A DNA stretch of 64,000 nucleotides from assembly GCF_900143205.1 (NCBI RefSeq), contig NZ_FRDH01000012.1, positions 1-64,000 of the forward strand, written 5' to 3'. Made by a program: the position numbers and the translations under genes. Positions 45,412-53,804 of the stretch are shown one piece after another. How positions within the stretch are numbered: position 1 is the stretch's first letter; each line of letters opens with the position of its first letter. The notes under the pieces are model-generated. The model made no database searches and was not told where the DNA came from. It saw only the letters and a program-made list of their open reading frames with translations. Source of the DNA: Butyrivibrio hungatei DSM 14810. Lineage in GTDB: Bacteria; Bacillota; Clostridia; Lachnospirales; Lachnospiraceae.

Positions 45412-46044
45412 ATGGGTGAAATGAGTTTGGACAATTTGTCCAGCCAGTACTTTGATGTTCTAAAAGAACTGGGAAATATCGGTGCAGGAAATGCTACGAC
45501 AGCTCTTGCACAGATGATTGGAACAAAGGTTGATATGAATGTTCCTCAGGTTAGACTCCTTGATTTTAAGGATGTTGGTGATCTGATGGGTGGAGCTGAA
45601 AAGATAATGGCTGGTATCTACCTTGCAGTAGAAGGTGATATTGATGGAAGTATCATGTTCCTTCTTGGTAAGCAGGCAGCCAGACATCTTGTAGATAAGC
45701 TTATGGGAACAGGTGCTAAATCTGAAGATGAGGATTTTGACGAAGTAGAGATGTCAGCTCTTAAGGAGGTAGGAAACATCATTACCGGATCATACCTTAA
45801 TTCTCTTTCAATGATGACAAATTTAAAGCTTATTCCTTCAATACCATATGTAGCAATTGATATGGCGGCAGCTATTCTTAGTGTACCTGCTATTCAGTTC
45901 GGTATGATGGGTGACAAGATTCTTTTGATCGAGACTCAATTCTTTGATGAGCTTAAGTTAAGTGGCTATTTTATTCTATTACCTGATATGGATGGTTACA
46001 GTAAAATTCTCTCTTCACTTGGCATGGGAGACGTTTCTCTTTAA
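45412..46044 (+). CDS. cheC: CheY-P phosphatase CheC
   Basis: 210 residues from ATG 45412, with TTGGAGGA seven bases before it. Two phosphatase helices are present: LKELGNIGAGNATTAL and LKEVGNIITGSYLNSL, both with ExxN. CheC dephosphorylates CheY-P and is stimulated by CheD, encoded immediately downstream. The protein lacks the FliM-like N-terminus and the FliN domain found in FliY. Confidence 0.92.
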   Translation: MGEMSLDNLSSQYFDVLKELGNIGAGNATTALAQMIGTKVDMNVPQVRLLDFKDVGDLMGGAEKIMAGIYLAVEGDIDGSIMFLLGKQAARHLVDKLMGTGAKSEDEDFDEVEMSALKEVGNIITGSYLNSLSMMTNLKLIPSIPYVAIDMAAAILSVPAIQFGMMGDKILLIETQFFDELKLSGYFILLPDMDGYSKILSSLGMGDVSL

Positions 46045-46058
46045 CAAAGGGGCAATTT

Positions 46059-46544
46059 ATGAGTCAAATTATTAAGGTTGGAATGGCCGATCTAAATATT
46101 TGTGTAAGCCCCGATGGAATAACCACTTTGGGGTTAGGCTCGTGCGTTGGAATAGCTATTAGAGATCCGGTTACCAAGATTGGTGGCCTGGCTCATGTTA
46201 TGCTTCCGGATTCTACTGAGATCAAGAATAATTCAAATATTCCTAAGTTTGCTGACACAGGAATTGAGGAATTGGTCAAGCAGATCGTGGCAAAGGGAGC
46301 AAACAGATCAAGACTAGTTGCTAAGATAGCTGGCGGAGCTCAGATGTTTGCGTTTCAGACAAATAATGCTACTATGAGAGTAGGTGACAGAAATGTACAG
46401 GCTTCTTTAAAAAAATTAAAAGAGCTTAACATACCTGTACTTGCGCAAGACACTGGCGATTCTTATGGACGAACGGTCATTTTTTATCCAGAAAATGGAG
46501 ATTATATTATCAGAGCGGTAGGGAAACCAGAGAAGGTCATATGA
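46059..46544 (+). CDS. cheD: Chemoreceptor glutamine deamidase CheD
   Basis: 161 residues. The catalytic Cys29 is in GLGSCVGIAI and the catalytic His46 in GGLAHVMLP, both intact, with the conserved Thr region nearby. CheD deamidates receptor glutamines and binds CheC. The stop overlaps the following ORF by 4 bases. Confidence 0.94.
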   Translation: MSQIIKVGMADLNICVSPDGITTLGLGSCVGIAIRDPVTKIGGLAHVMLPDSTEIKNNSNIPKFADTGIEELVKQIVAKGANRSRLVAKIAGGAQMFAFQTNNATMRVGDRNVQASLKKLKELNIPVLAQDTGDSYGRTVIFYPENGDYIIRAVGKPEKVI

Positions 46545-46876
46545 ATACTGATGAAATTAAACAGATCAATACAAAGCTTATCACTCCGCTAGTAGTGCTT
46601 TCCGCTACTGCGGTCATAGCTATATTTACTTACTTCAAACGCTACCCAGCGGGTGATTTCTTTGTTATAGTATTTACATCAGTTGTCGTTTTTTTGGTTA
46701 TAGGTCTTATCGTTGAAAAAATGATAACTAGGTTTTTAGAGATTAATTATGAGAAAGCCATGGCTGAAAAAATGGAGGCTGAGCGTCTTGAAGAAGAGGC
46801 TCGAGCTGCCATGGAGGCCGAAGGCGAAAATGGGGAGAATGTTGAACCTTTGGATGTTCATGATATCCCGGAATAA
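46541..46876 (+). CDS. Small membrane protein between cheD and fliA, unknown
   Basis: 111 residues with two hydrophobic segments at about 12-30 and 40-62 and a charged C-terminal tail (about 70-111) rich in Glu and Ala, likely cytoplasmic. The start ATGA overlaps the cheD stop, showing translational coupling, and fliA follows after 26 bases. I do not recognise a family. Its place in the che-sigma28 transcript suggests a motility role, but nothing in the sequence says which. Confidence 0.75.
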   Translation: MNTDEIKQINTKLITPLVVLSATAVIAIFTYFKRYPAGDFFVIVFTSVVVFLVIGLIVEKMITRFLEINYEKAMAEKMEAERLEEEARAAMEAEGENGENVEPLDVHDIPE

Positions 46877-46902
46877 AATAACAGGATTTGGGGACTATTT
46901 AC

Positions 46903-47676
46903 ATGGATGACGCAGGCAGAAATAAGTTATGGACGGAATATAATAAATCTAAATCCCAGGAGATAAGAGAGCAGCTCATTTTAGAGTATGCTCCTTTAGT
47001 CAAGCTTGTAGCTGGAAGACTCAGCATGTATCTTGGTTTTAACGTCGAATATGACGATCTTGTGGGATATGGTATCTTTGGTCTTATCGATGCCATAGAC
47101 AAGTTTGATCTACTTAAGGATGTTAAGTTTGAAACTTACGCAAGCCTTCGCATACGTGGTGCCATACTTGACCAGATCAGAAAGATGGACTGGATTCCCA
47201 GAACTATTAGACAGAGACAGAAAAAGATTGAAACGGCAATCAGAGAAATTGAAAGAGATACAGGACATGTGGCTACAGATGCTGAGATAGCTGCCAAAAT
47301 GGAGATTTCAGAGGATGAATATCTTTCATGGCAGAATCAGATGAAGGTTACAGGTGTTGTATCATTAAATGAGTTCATGGATCAGGGCTCAGATATTACG
47401 GAGGATGTTAATAATCACAGCGCTGGTTTTGTTAAACCTGAAGAAGCTGTTGAAAAAGAAGAACTAAAGAAGATGCTTGCAGAATCTCTGGAACTTCTAA
47501 CTGATAAAGAAAAGAAAGTCATACTTTTATATTATTATGAAGACCTTACATTAAAAGAGATCAGTGAGGTATTGGAGGTTTCTGAATCCAGAATATCTCA
47601 GCTTCACACTAAAGCTCTTCAGAAAATGAGAACTAAGCTTGGTAATTACCTGGGTCTAGTTACAAACTCCAGATAG
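46903..47676 (+). CDS. fliA: Flagellar sigma factor FliA/SigD (sigma28)
   Basis: RNA polymerase sigma factor for late flagellar and chemotaxis genes. 257 residues from ATG 46903, with TTGGGGA eight bases upstream. Regions 2 (DLVGYGIFGLIDAIDKFD, FETYASLRIRGAILDQIRKMDW), 3 and 4 (LTLKEISEVLEVSESRISQL) are complete. It ends the cheA-cheD transcript, the same place as in Bacillus. No flgM is present here. Two candidate target promoters lie in this locus. Confidence 0.95.
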   Translation: MDDAGRNKLWTEYNKSKSQEIREQLILEYAPLVKLVAGRLSMYLGFNVEYDDLVGYGIFGLIDAIDKFDLLKDVKFETYASLRIRGAILDQIRKMDWIPRTIRQRQKKIETAIREIERDTGHVATDAEIAAKMEISEDEYLSWQNQMKVTGVVSLNEFMDQGSDITEDVNNHSAGFVKPEEAVEKEELKKMLAESLELLTDKEKKVILLYYYEDLTLKEISEVLEVSESRISQLHTKALQKMRTKLGNYLGLVTNSR

Positions 47677-47709
47677 TGATTTTAACTTAATTGAAAAGGG
47701 GACTATAGT

Positions 47710-49287
47710 ATGCATGGTTATTTTCAACTGGTTATAACACCCAAAGGCACTGGCATAAAAGTATATCCTCCAACAGATGGGGATGAGCCTTTAAACGTCA
47801 ATGATGTCAGAGACTATTTGGAAGATAGAAAAATTCAATATGATGTAGTAGTTATTAATGACGCTGTGACAAAGGCTGACGATGAAGTGGTTATTTTTAC
47901 AGAGGCGCAGATCTTACCTGAAAGAGAAGGGGTAAAATTTGACGTTTCAAAGGATCGTATGACTGTCACAGCTATTTTTTATCCTCCTACAGAAGGTGCT
48001 GAGCTTCTGACAGAAAAAGAGATCATGGATACCATTGCTTATAGGAAATATACCTATGGTATTCAGACTGAAAATATTCATAAGTTCTTTGAGCATAGAG
48101 AATATTGTAAGGAAATAGTAATATGTCAGGGAAAAGAGGTTAAGCAGGGCAAGAACGCTATGGTTGAATATCATTTTAACCGTAACCTTCGTCCAAAGCC
48201 AACCTTAAGAGAAGACGGAAGTGTAGATTATTTCCACTTAAATCTTATAAACAATGTAAATGAAGGAGACCTTTTGGCAACGCTTCATCCCGAAGTTCCT
48301 GGTGAAGCCGGCATAAATATCTATGGCGAAACCATTAAGCCAGCAGCTGTTAAATCAACTTTTATCAAATTTGGTAAAAATACGACTTTATCAGAAGATA
48401 AGATGACTTTAACTGCAGCAAAATCAGGTCATGTAACTATCAAAGAAGGAAAAGTTACTGTTTCCGATGTGTTAACTCTTGAAAATGTAGATGTTTCAAC
48501 TGGAAACATCGATTATGAAGGTAGCGTTCAGGTGAAAGGTGTTGTAGCCTCTAACTTTTCTGTTAAAGCAGGCGGCAATATCGTTGTAAAGGGCATTGTT
48601 GAAGGTGCTACACTTGAAGCTGGCTCAGATATAATTTTGGAATGTGGAGCTAAAGCTGGCGGTAATATCAAAGCTGACGGAAATATAGTTACAAAATTTA
48701 TAGAAAATGCTACAATTACTGCAAAAGGAAGTATTACAAGTGAATGTATACTGCATTCAAATGTTGCTTCTGGCACAGAAGTGATCGTAACTGGAAAAAG
48801 AGGATTTATTGCTGGAGGCAAGGTTATTGCTGCTGAGAAGATACAGGCAAAGATCCTTGGATCTGAGATGGGGGCCAATACAATTGTTGAGGTTGGCGCA
48901 GATCCTCAGTTAAAGCTTAGGCTTAAAGAATTACAAAAGAATATGACAACTAACCAAAAGACAATTGAGAGCATTAAACCTACTATTGAAGGTTTCACCA
49001 AGATGCTCAAGGCAGGAGCTAAGTTTTCTCCTGATCAGGTTGCTAATGCTAAAAAGCTCATTGATATGAATAAGTCTTTAACAGAGGCTATTGCGAATGA
49101 TTCAGAAGAATATAGCGAACTTATGGAAAAACTTTCAGAATCCAAAGAAGCCTATGTAGTTGTCGAAGGAACAGCATATCCTGGAACTACCGTGAACATT
49201 GGGGAATTGTCCATGATAGTGAAAAAACCAGTGCAATATAGTAAATTTGTAGTGAAAGAAGGCGATGTAAGGCTTGCACCGATTTGA
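47710..49287 (+). CDS. FapA/DUF342 polymer-forming protein
   Basis: 525 residues: an N-terminal domain (about 1-170), then a right-handed beta-helix at about 225-400 made of short Gly/Ile/Val repeats such as GNIVVKGIVEGATLEAGSDI, and a C-terminal helical coiled coil at about 405-490. DUF342 (FapA) proteins often neighbour flagellar genes and are thought to act as scaffolds; function is unproven. TTGAAAAGGGG precedes the ATG. Confidence 0.85.
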   Translation: MHGYFQLVITPKGTGIKVYPPTDGDEPLNVNDVRDYLEDRKIQYDVVVINDAVTKADDEVVIFTEAQILPEREGVKFDVSKDRMTVTAIFYPPTEGAELLTEKEIMDTIAYRKYTYGIQTENIHKFFEHREYCKEIVICQGKEVKQGKNAMVEYHFNRNLRPKPTLREDGSVDYFHLNLINNVNEGDLLATLHPEVPGEAGINIYGETIKPAAVKSTFIKFGKNTTLSEDKMTLTAAKSGHVTIKEGKVTVSDVLTLENVDVSTGNIDYEGSVQVKGVVASNFSVKAGGNIVVKGIVEGATLEAGSDIILECGAKAGGNIKADGNIVTKFIENATITAKGSITSECILHSNVASGTEVIVTGKRGFIAGGKVIAAEKIQAKILGSEMGANTIVEVGADPQLKLRLKELQKNMTTNQKTIESIKPTIEGFTKMLKAGAKFSPDQVANAKKLIDMNKSLTEAIANDSEEYSELMEKLSESKEAYVVVEGTAYPGTTVNIGELSMIVKKPVQYSKFVVKEGDVRLAPI

Positions 49288-49329
49288 CGAACATTTTTGG
49301 AGTGCTCGCCTGAAACGGAGGAGCAGAAT

Positions 49330-49719
49330 ATGTCAATTAACAGAATCGATTTCGGGGTAATTGCTGCATCCAATGAAGTATCAAACGTCAAGGCTGCTGA
49401 AGATGCCAGACCTATGATGGACAGAGAAATCTTTCAGACTCAGTTTAATGAAGAAGTCGATAATCAAAAGAACTCTGTAAATCAAAAGGATGATGTCGGC
49501 CAGGGAGAGTTACAATCTGACGCTCAGGGTAAGGGTAGTAACGAGTACATGGGCGATGGCGGACGTAACAGAAAGCAAAAAGAAAAGGATGATAAGAATC
49601 CTTTATTGGAAAGACAGCTTTCTACCGACAAAATGGAAAAAATGGCAAGTAATATGCTCGACAGACATGGTAAACCTATTGATCTTCAGATTTCGTCGGG
49701 TTTTGATTTGAAGATTTGA
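49330..49719 (+). CDS. Small hydrophilic protein, unknown
   Basis: 129 residues from ATG 49330, with CGGAGGAG upstream. The N-terminus has MSINRIDFG, the middle is Gln/Asn/Asp/Lys-rich and probably disordered, and the C-terminus has a helix (STDKMEKMASNMLDRHGKPIDLQ). No domain, signal or membrane segment. It lies between fapA and the SwrB-like gene. I do not recognise a family. A disordered regulatory or anti-sigma-like role is only a guess. Confidence 0.65.
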   Translation: MSINRIDFGVIAASNEVSNVKAAEDARPMMDREIFQTQFNEEVDNQKNSVNQKDDVGQGELQSDAQGKGSNEYMGDGGRNRKQKEKDDKNPLLERQLSTDKMEKMASNMLDRHGKPIDLQISSGFDLKI

Positions 49720-49736
49720 TATTTCTATATTATAAT
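49708..49736 (+). promoter_or_regulatory. Promoter before the SwrB-like gene
   Basis: TTGAAG at 49708-49713, 17-base spacer, TATAAT at 49731-49736. It overlaps the 3' end of the preceding gene and lies about 55 bases before the next start. Confidence 0.5.
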
Positions 49737-49791
49737 AAAGTATTGCAATAGTATTGTAATTAGATTTAATATGGGGTGCTTGGGCGGAGAA

Positions 49792-50790
49792 ATGATAAGT
49801 ATTACTGAGATTGTGCTCATTGTTGCAGGATTTGCAGCAATCATATTGGGTTATCTTCTTCCTGCTGGAAAAGATATCGACGAAGAGGATAAATTGCTTA
49901 TGGAAAGAGAAATCCGTGAGCTTGTTCGTCGTGAAGTAGAAGACCAGAAGGAAACCATTGAGAACATGGTAGATGACACCGTCGATAATTCCCTTGATAG
50001 AACTGAACGCGCAATGGAGCGTATTTCTAACGAAAAACTTTCTGCAATTGGTGAATATTCTGACACCGTCATAAATGATATTCATAAAAATCATGATGAA
50101 GTAATGTTTATGTACGATATGCTTAATGATAAGCATAAGAATCTTACTGATGTAGTTTCTGAAGTTACAAGAAAGGCTGATGAAGCAAAAAAAACTGTTA
50201 TGGATGCGGAAGCTACTGCCAATGAGGCAAGGCAGGCAACTGATTCACTTAAGACTATTTCAGGTGCTTCTTTTGCTGAGAGTAATGTCAGAGCTATTCT
50301 TCTTGATGAAGAAGAGGATAAACCAAGCGGTATCAGGATTCCTTACAAAGAAAAATATAACGTTTCTCCAGTTTCTCCTGTAGTTGAGAATGAGCAGGAT
50401 CTAGCTGGACCTGAACCAATAGGCAATGTGTCCAGTGGATACGTTGAAGAAAAGAATATTAAGGAATTAAAAGAGCTTGATGCAATTCCTGCTGAAGTCA
50501 TCAAGGAAGAACAAGCTTTGAATCTTCACGTGATTGGCAATAAGATCAGTGCCGAGCCAAAAGAGACGACAAGTGCAAAGGTTGTTTCAATAAATGATGT
50601 TAAACCTTCTAACCCAGATAGGAATATGAAAGAACTTACAGCTAATGATCCTATTTCTCAGAATAGACAGATCATTGAGATGCATAAGGCTGGAAAGTCT
50701 AATATGGTCATAGCAAGAGAGCTAGGACTTGGTATTGGTGAAGTTAAGCTTGTTATAGATCTTTCTAATAAACATAGAAAAGTTAAGTAA
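49792..50790 (+). CDS. SwrB-like membrane-anchored motility protein (DUF6115-like)
   Basis: About 332 residues: an N-terminal transmembrane helix (ITEIVLIVAGFAAIILGYLL), a charged coiled coil at about 30-150, a disordered stretch, and a C-terminal helix-turn-helix-like motif (IIEMHKAGKSNMVIARELGL and GIGEVKLVIDL). The layout and position, after fliA and before rpsB, match SwrB of Bacillus, which promotes flagellar type III export assembly, though it is about twice as long. The start is uncertain: ATG 49771 lacks a ribosome site and ATG 49792 has GGAG very close. Homology to SwrB is inferred. Confidence 0.7.
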   Translation: MISITEIVLIVAGFAAIILGYLLPAGKDIDEEDKLLMEREIRELVRREVEDQKETIENMVDDTVDNSLDRTERAMERISNEKLSAIGEYSDTVINDIHKNHDEVMFMYDMLNDKHKNLTDVVSEVTRKADEAKKTVMDAEATANEARQATDSLKTISGASFAESNVRAILLDEEEDKPSGIRIPYKEKYNVSPVSPVVENEQDLAGPEPIGNVSSGYVEEKNIKELKELDAIPAEVIKEEQALNLHVIGNKISAEPKETTSAKVVSINDVKPSNPDRNMKELTANDPISQNRQIIEMHKAGKSNMVIARELGLGIGEVKLVIDLSNKHRKVK

Positions 50791-50805
50791 GGAAATTACA
50801 GAGGA

Positions 50806-51561
50806 ATGAAATTAAAGTATTATCTTAGGGGTATTGGCATAGGAGTCATTTTAACTGCTATTGTCATGGGATTTGCTCTAGGCGGACGTAAGACAACAAT
50901 GAGTGATGCTGAAGTAATTGAGAGAGCCAAAGAGCTTGGAATGACTGATGGTGGTGTTTTATCTGACTCGGTGAATGAAGGTGATGAAGTTGAAGAATCG
51001 AATACATCTTCATCCGATCAGGCATTGGATGAAGCAGGAAAAGAAATATCTAAAGAAGTCGACGAAGAATTCGCTTCGGCAAGTGAATCTGCTTCTTTAC
51101 TGGCTTCAAAAGAGGAAGAAGGAAAAGATAAGGAAGCAAAAGAAGGAACAGCTGTTACAGAAGCTTCAATTGAAACATCAAAAGAATTAAGTACTGAGAA
51201 AACAGAAACTAAAATAGAAGATAAAAAAGAAGAACCTAAAGAAGAGCCTAAAAATGAAGTAGTAGAAGCTCAAACCGATGAAAAGGCTCAGGAAATTGCT
51301 AAATCAGAAGAAAAACCAGCTGAGGTGACCAACAATACTCAGGCTTCAACTTCGGGAACAACTAAGACAGTTACAATTCCCGGAGGAAAGAGCTCAGATG
51401 CTGTAGCACAGATACTTTTCGAGGCAGGAGTAATTGATAACGCTGTTTCTTTTAACAGATATCTTATTGATAAAGGTTTAGATAGAATCATCAGATCCGG
51501 AACCAGAACATTTCCGGCTGGATCTACATATGAAGATGTTGCATATATTATTACTCACTAA
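50806..51561 (+). CDS. Membrane-anchored protein with YceG/MltG-like N-terminal module
   Basis: 251 residues: a short N-terminal transmembrane helix (about 9-26), a long Glu/Lys/Ser-rich disordered region at about 40-180, and a C-terminal 65-residue module (VTIPGGKSSDAVAQILFEAG...TFPAGSTYEDVAYIITH) like the LysM-like part of endolytic transglycosylase MltG. The catalytic domain of MltG is absent, so it is unlikely to cleave glycan and may bind peptidoglycan. A terminator follows at once. Confidence 0.72.
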   Translation: MKLKYYLRGIGIGVILTAIVMGFALGGRKTTMSDAEVIERAKELGMTDGGVLSDSVNEGDEVEESNTSSSDQALDEAGKEISKEVDEEFASASESASLLASKEEEGKDKEAKEGTAVTEASIETSKELSTEKTETKIEDKKEEPKEEPKNEVVEAQTDEKAQEIAKSEEKPAEVTNNTQASTSGTTKTVTIPGGKSSDAVAQILFEAGVIDNAVSFNRYLIDKGLDRIIRSGTRTFPAGSTYEDVAYIITH

Positions 51562-51598
51562 AAACTTTCTATTTAGAAAATAGAAAGTTTTTTCTTTT
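51561..51598 (+). terminator. Rho-independent terminator ending the motility locus
   Basis: AAAACTTTCTATTT (51561-51574) pairs with 51578-51591 around loop AGA, followed by a T-rich tail. It overlaps the stop of the MltG-like gene and separates the fla/che region from rpsB. Confidence 0.85.
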
Positions 51599-51635
51599 AT
51601 AGAATACTTTTTGGATATTTGTTCTGAAAAAAGTG

Positions 51636-51664
51636 TTGAAATATGAATATAGCTGTGTTAGTAT
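51636..51664 (+). promoter_or_regulatory. Promoter of rpsB-tsf
   Basis: TTGAAA at 51636-51641, 17-base spacer, TAGTAT at 51659-51664. This gives an untranslated leader of about 195 bases before rpsB. Confidence 0.65.
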
Positions 51665-51670
51665 AAAAAA

Positions 51671-51865
51671 GCTGTGGACTAATAGGTGAATTATGCCTAT
51701 TAACACGGACTGTCTTAGGACAGTAACAAAATATGCACGTATATCTGATTCTCATTATGGTGTCAGCTTGCTGATCAGAATGGGAGCCGCCACTTTAGAA
51801 GACGCGCTTTTGTGGATCAATGGCCAAGGATATGCGGAAGATTTTAACCAAATGGAGGTATTAAA
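51671..51865 (+). promoter_or_regulatory. Structured 5' leader of rpsB
   Basis: A long leader with four possible stems: TAATAGG/CCTATTA at 51680-51702, ACTGTC/GACAGT at 51709-51724, CTCATT/AATGGG at 51751-51784 enclosing TCAG/CTGA, and CCAC/GTGG at 51790-51815. Its length and base-pairing suggest an autoregulatory ribosomal-protein leader that binds S2 or S2 with EF-Ts. It does not show T-box or known riboswitch signatures. Together with the upstream promoter it accounts for most of the 304-base gap. Confidence 0.5.
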
Positions 51866-52615
51866 ATGAGCGTTGTATCAATGAAACAGTTACTTGAGGC
51901 AGGTGTACACTTTGGACACCAGACAAGAAGATGGAACCCTAAAATGGCTCCTTACATCTTCACAGAGAGAAACGGAATCCACATCATCGACCTTCAGAAG
52001 TCAGTTGTAAAGGTTGACGAGGCTTACAAGGCAGTATTTGAGATTGCACAGCAGGGTGGAACAATCCTTTTCGTTGGAACAAAGAAGCAGGCTCAGGACG
52101 CAGTTAAGTCTGAGGCAGAGCGTTGCGGAATGTACTATGTAAATGAGAGATGGCTTGGTGGTATGCTCACAAACTTCAAGACAATCCAGAGCAGAATCGC
52201 TAGAATGAAGTCTATCGAGAAGATGCAGGAAGATGGAACATTTGATGTTCTTCCTAAGAAGGAAGTAGCTCAGCTTAAGAAAGAACTTTCTAAGCTTCAG
52301 GCTAACCTTGGCGGAATCAGAGATATGAAGAGAATCCCAGATGCTATTTTTGTTGTAGATCCTAAGAAGGAAAGAATCTGCATCCAGGAAGCTGAGTCTC
52401 TTGGAATCACACTTATCGGTATCGGTGATACAAACTGTGATCCAGAAGAGCTTGATTTCATCATTCCTGGTAATGATGATGCTATCAGAGCAGTTAAGCT
52501 TATCGTTGGTAAGATGGCTGATGCTGTTATCGAGGCTAATCAGGGTGCTGAGTCAGATGCAGCTGCTAACTACGAAGTAGAGGAAGAAGTTGCTACTGAG
52601 GAAGTTGCAGAGTAA
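51866..52615 (+). CDS. rpsB: 30S ribosomal protein S2
   Basis: 249 residues, with the signature [22 protein letters not shown] and the C-terminal core [14 protein letters not shown], then an acidic tail. Binds the 30S head-body junction late in assembly. AAATGGAGGT precedes the ATG. Cotranscribed with tsf, as in nearly all bacteria. The long structured leader suggests autoregulation. Confidence 0.97.
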   Translation: MSVVSMKQLLEAGVHFGHQTRRWNPKMAPYIFTERNGIHIIDLQKSVVKVDEAYKAVFEIAQQGGTILFVGTKKQAQDAVKSEAERCGMYYVNERWLGGMLTNFKTIQSRIARMKSIEKMQEDGTFDVLPKKEVAQLKKELSKLQANLGGIRDMKRIPDAIFVVDPKKERICIQEAESLGITLIGIGDTNCDPEELDFIIPGNDDAIRAVKLIVGKMADAVIEANQGAESDAAANYEVEEEVATEEVAE

Positions 52616-52633
52616 TTCATATTGAATTTTTTA

Positions 52634-52660
52634 CGCAGTCTGCCTGTATGGTGGGCTGCG
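52634..52660 (+). other. Hairpin between rpsB and tsf
   Basis: CGCAGTCTGCC (52634-52644) can pair along its whole length with GGTGGGCTGCG (52650-52660), using three G-U pairs, loop TGTAT. No T run follows. In many bacteria an rpsB-tsf hairpin acts as attenuator or processing site; a similar role is possible here. Confidence 0.5.
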
Positions 52661-52691
52661 AATTTAAATAAAATAACGGAGGATAATACAG

Positions 52692-53645
52692 ATGGCTATC
52701 ACAGCAGCTATGGTTAAAGAGTTACGTGAGTCTACTGGCGCAGGTATGATGGAGTGCAAGAAGGCTCTTACAGAGACTAATGGAGATATGGACGCAGCAG
52801 TTGAATACCTTAGAAAGAATGGTATCATGAAGGCTGAGAAGAAGGCTAGCAGAATCGCAGCTGAAGGTCTTACAAGAATTGCTGTTAAGGATGATACAAC
52901 AGCTGCAGTTGTTGAGGTCAACTCAGAGACTGACTTCGTTGCTCAGAACGAGAAGTTCCAGGCATTTGTTGAGGCAGTTGCTCAGCAGGCTGTAAATTCA
53001 GATTCTAAGGATATGGATGCATTCATGGCAGAGAAGTGGAACCAGGATACATCTAAGACTGTAAATGATGCTCTTGTAGAGATCACAGCAGTTATCAGTG
53101 AGAAACTTTCAATCAGACGTTTTGAGAAGGTTGTTGCTTCTAACGGTATCGTTGTTCCTTACGTTCACGGTAATGGAAGAATTTCTGTTTTAGTTGAGGC
53201 TGAGACAGATGTTGTTAACGACGATATCAAGGATGCTGTTAAGAATGTAGCTATGCAGGTTGCAGCTCTTAATCCTAGGTATGTTGCTTCTGAAGATGTT
53301 TCAGAAGAGTACAGAAATCACGAGAAGGAAATTCTTCTTGCTCAGGCAATGAAGGAGAACGAGGAACTTCCAGAAGGCAAGAGAAAGCCACAGGAGATCA
53401 TCGAGAAGATGCTTATCGGTCGTCTTAACAAGGAGCTCAAGGAAATCTGCCTTAACGAGCAGGTTTATGTAAGAGCTGAGGATGGTAAGCAGACAGTTGG
53501 TCAGTACATTGCACAGGTTGCAAAGAACAACAACGCTAAGCTTTCAATCAAGAGATTCGTTCGTTTCGAGACTGGCGAAGGAATCGAGAAAAAGAACGAG
53601 AACTTTGCTGAGGAAGTTGCTAAGCAGGCAGCTGGACTTAACTAA
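52692..53645 (+). CDS. tsf: Elongation factor Ts
   Basis: Nucleotide-exchange factor for EF-Tu. 317 residues, with the N-terminal UBA-like VKELRESTGAGMMECKKALTE and the contact motif SETDFVAQNEKF. Two core subdomains and a C-terminal helix follow. CGGAGGATAATACAG precedes the ATG. Ends with a strong terminator. Confidence 0.97.
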   Translation: MAITAAMVKELRESTGAGMMECKKALTETNGDMDAAVEYLRKNGIMKAEKKASRIAAEGLTRIAVKDDTTAAVVEVNSETDFVAQNEKFQAFVEAVAQQAVNSDSKDMDAFMAEKWNQDTSKTVNDALVEITAVISEKLSIRRFEKVVASNGIVVPYVHGNGRISVLVEAETDVVNDDIKDAVKNVAMQVAALNPRYVASEDVSEEYRNHEKEILLAQAMKENEELPEGKRKPQEIIEKMLIGRLNKELKEICLNEQVYVRAEDGKQTVGQYIAQVAKNNNAKLSIKRFVRFETGEGIEKKNENFAEEVAKQAAGLN

Positions 53646-53660
53646 TTAAGTGTATATATT

Positions 53661-53702
53661 TCCCACTTTCAGCTTTGTTTGAACTGAAAGTGGGATTTTT
53701 TT
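53661..53702 (+). terminator. Rho-independent terminator after tsf
   Basis: TCCCACTTTCAG (53661-53672) pairs perfectly with 53684-53695, followed by seven T. Confidence 0.92.
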
Positions 53703-53706
53703 GTTT

Positions 53707-53763
53707 TAACATTTGTTCAAAAAGAGTTCATTAAAAAGACTTCAAATTTCAGAACAAATGTTT
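53707..53763. promoter_or_regulatory. Paired LexA/DinR-like half sites at the minC promoter
   Basis: TAACATTTGTTC at 53707-53718 and GAACAAATGTTT at 53752-53763 are near-perfect inverted copies (11 exact bases). Each differs by one base from the core GAAC-N4-GTTC of Firmicutes LexA sites. The right site ends against the -10. Recognition by LexA is a hypothesis. Confidence 0.4.
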
Positions 53764-53769
53764 TATACT
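53741..53769 (+). promoter_or_regulatory. Promoter of minCDE
   Basis: TTCAAA at 53741-53746, 17-base spacer, TATACT at 53764-53769, about 36 bases before the minC start. Confidence 0.5.
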
Positions 53770-53804
53770 GTATTGGTATGATTTTTTAAGGTTGGTGAGG
53801 ACAT

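Noticed and set aside
51671-51865. T-box leader
   Set aside because: No AGGGTGGNACCGCG-type antiterminator sequence and no terminator before rpsB.
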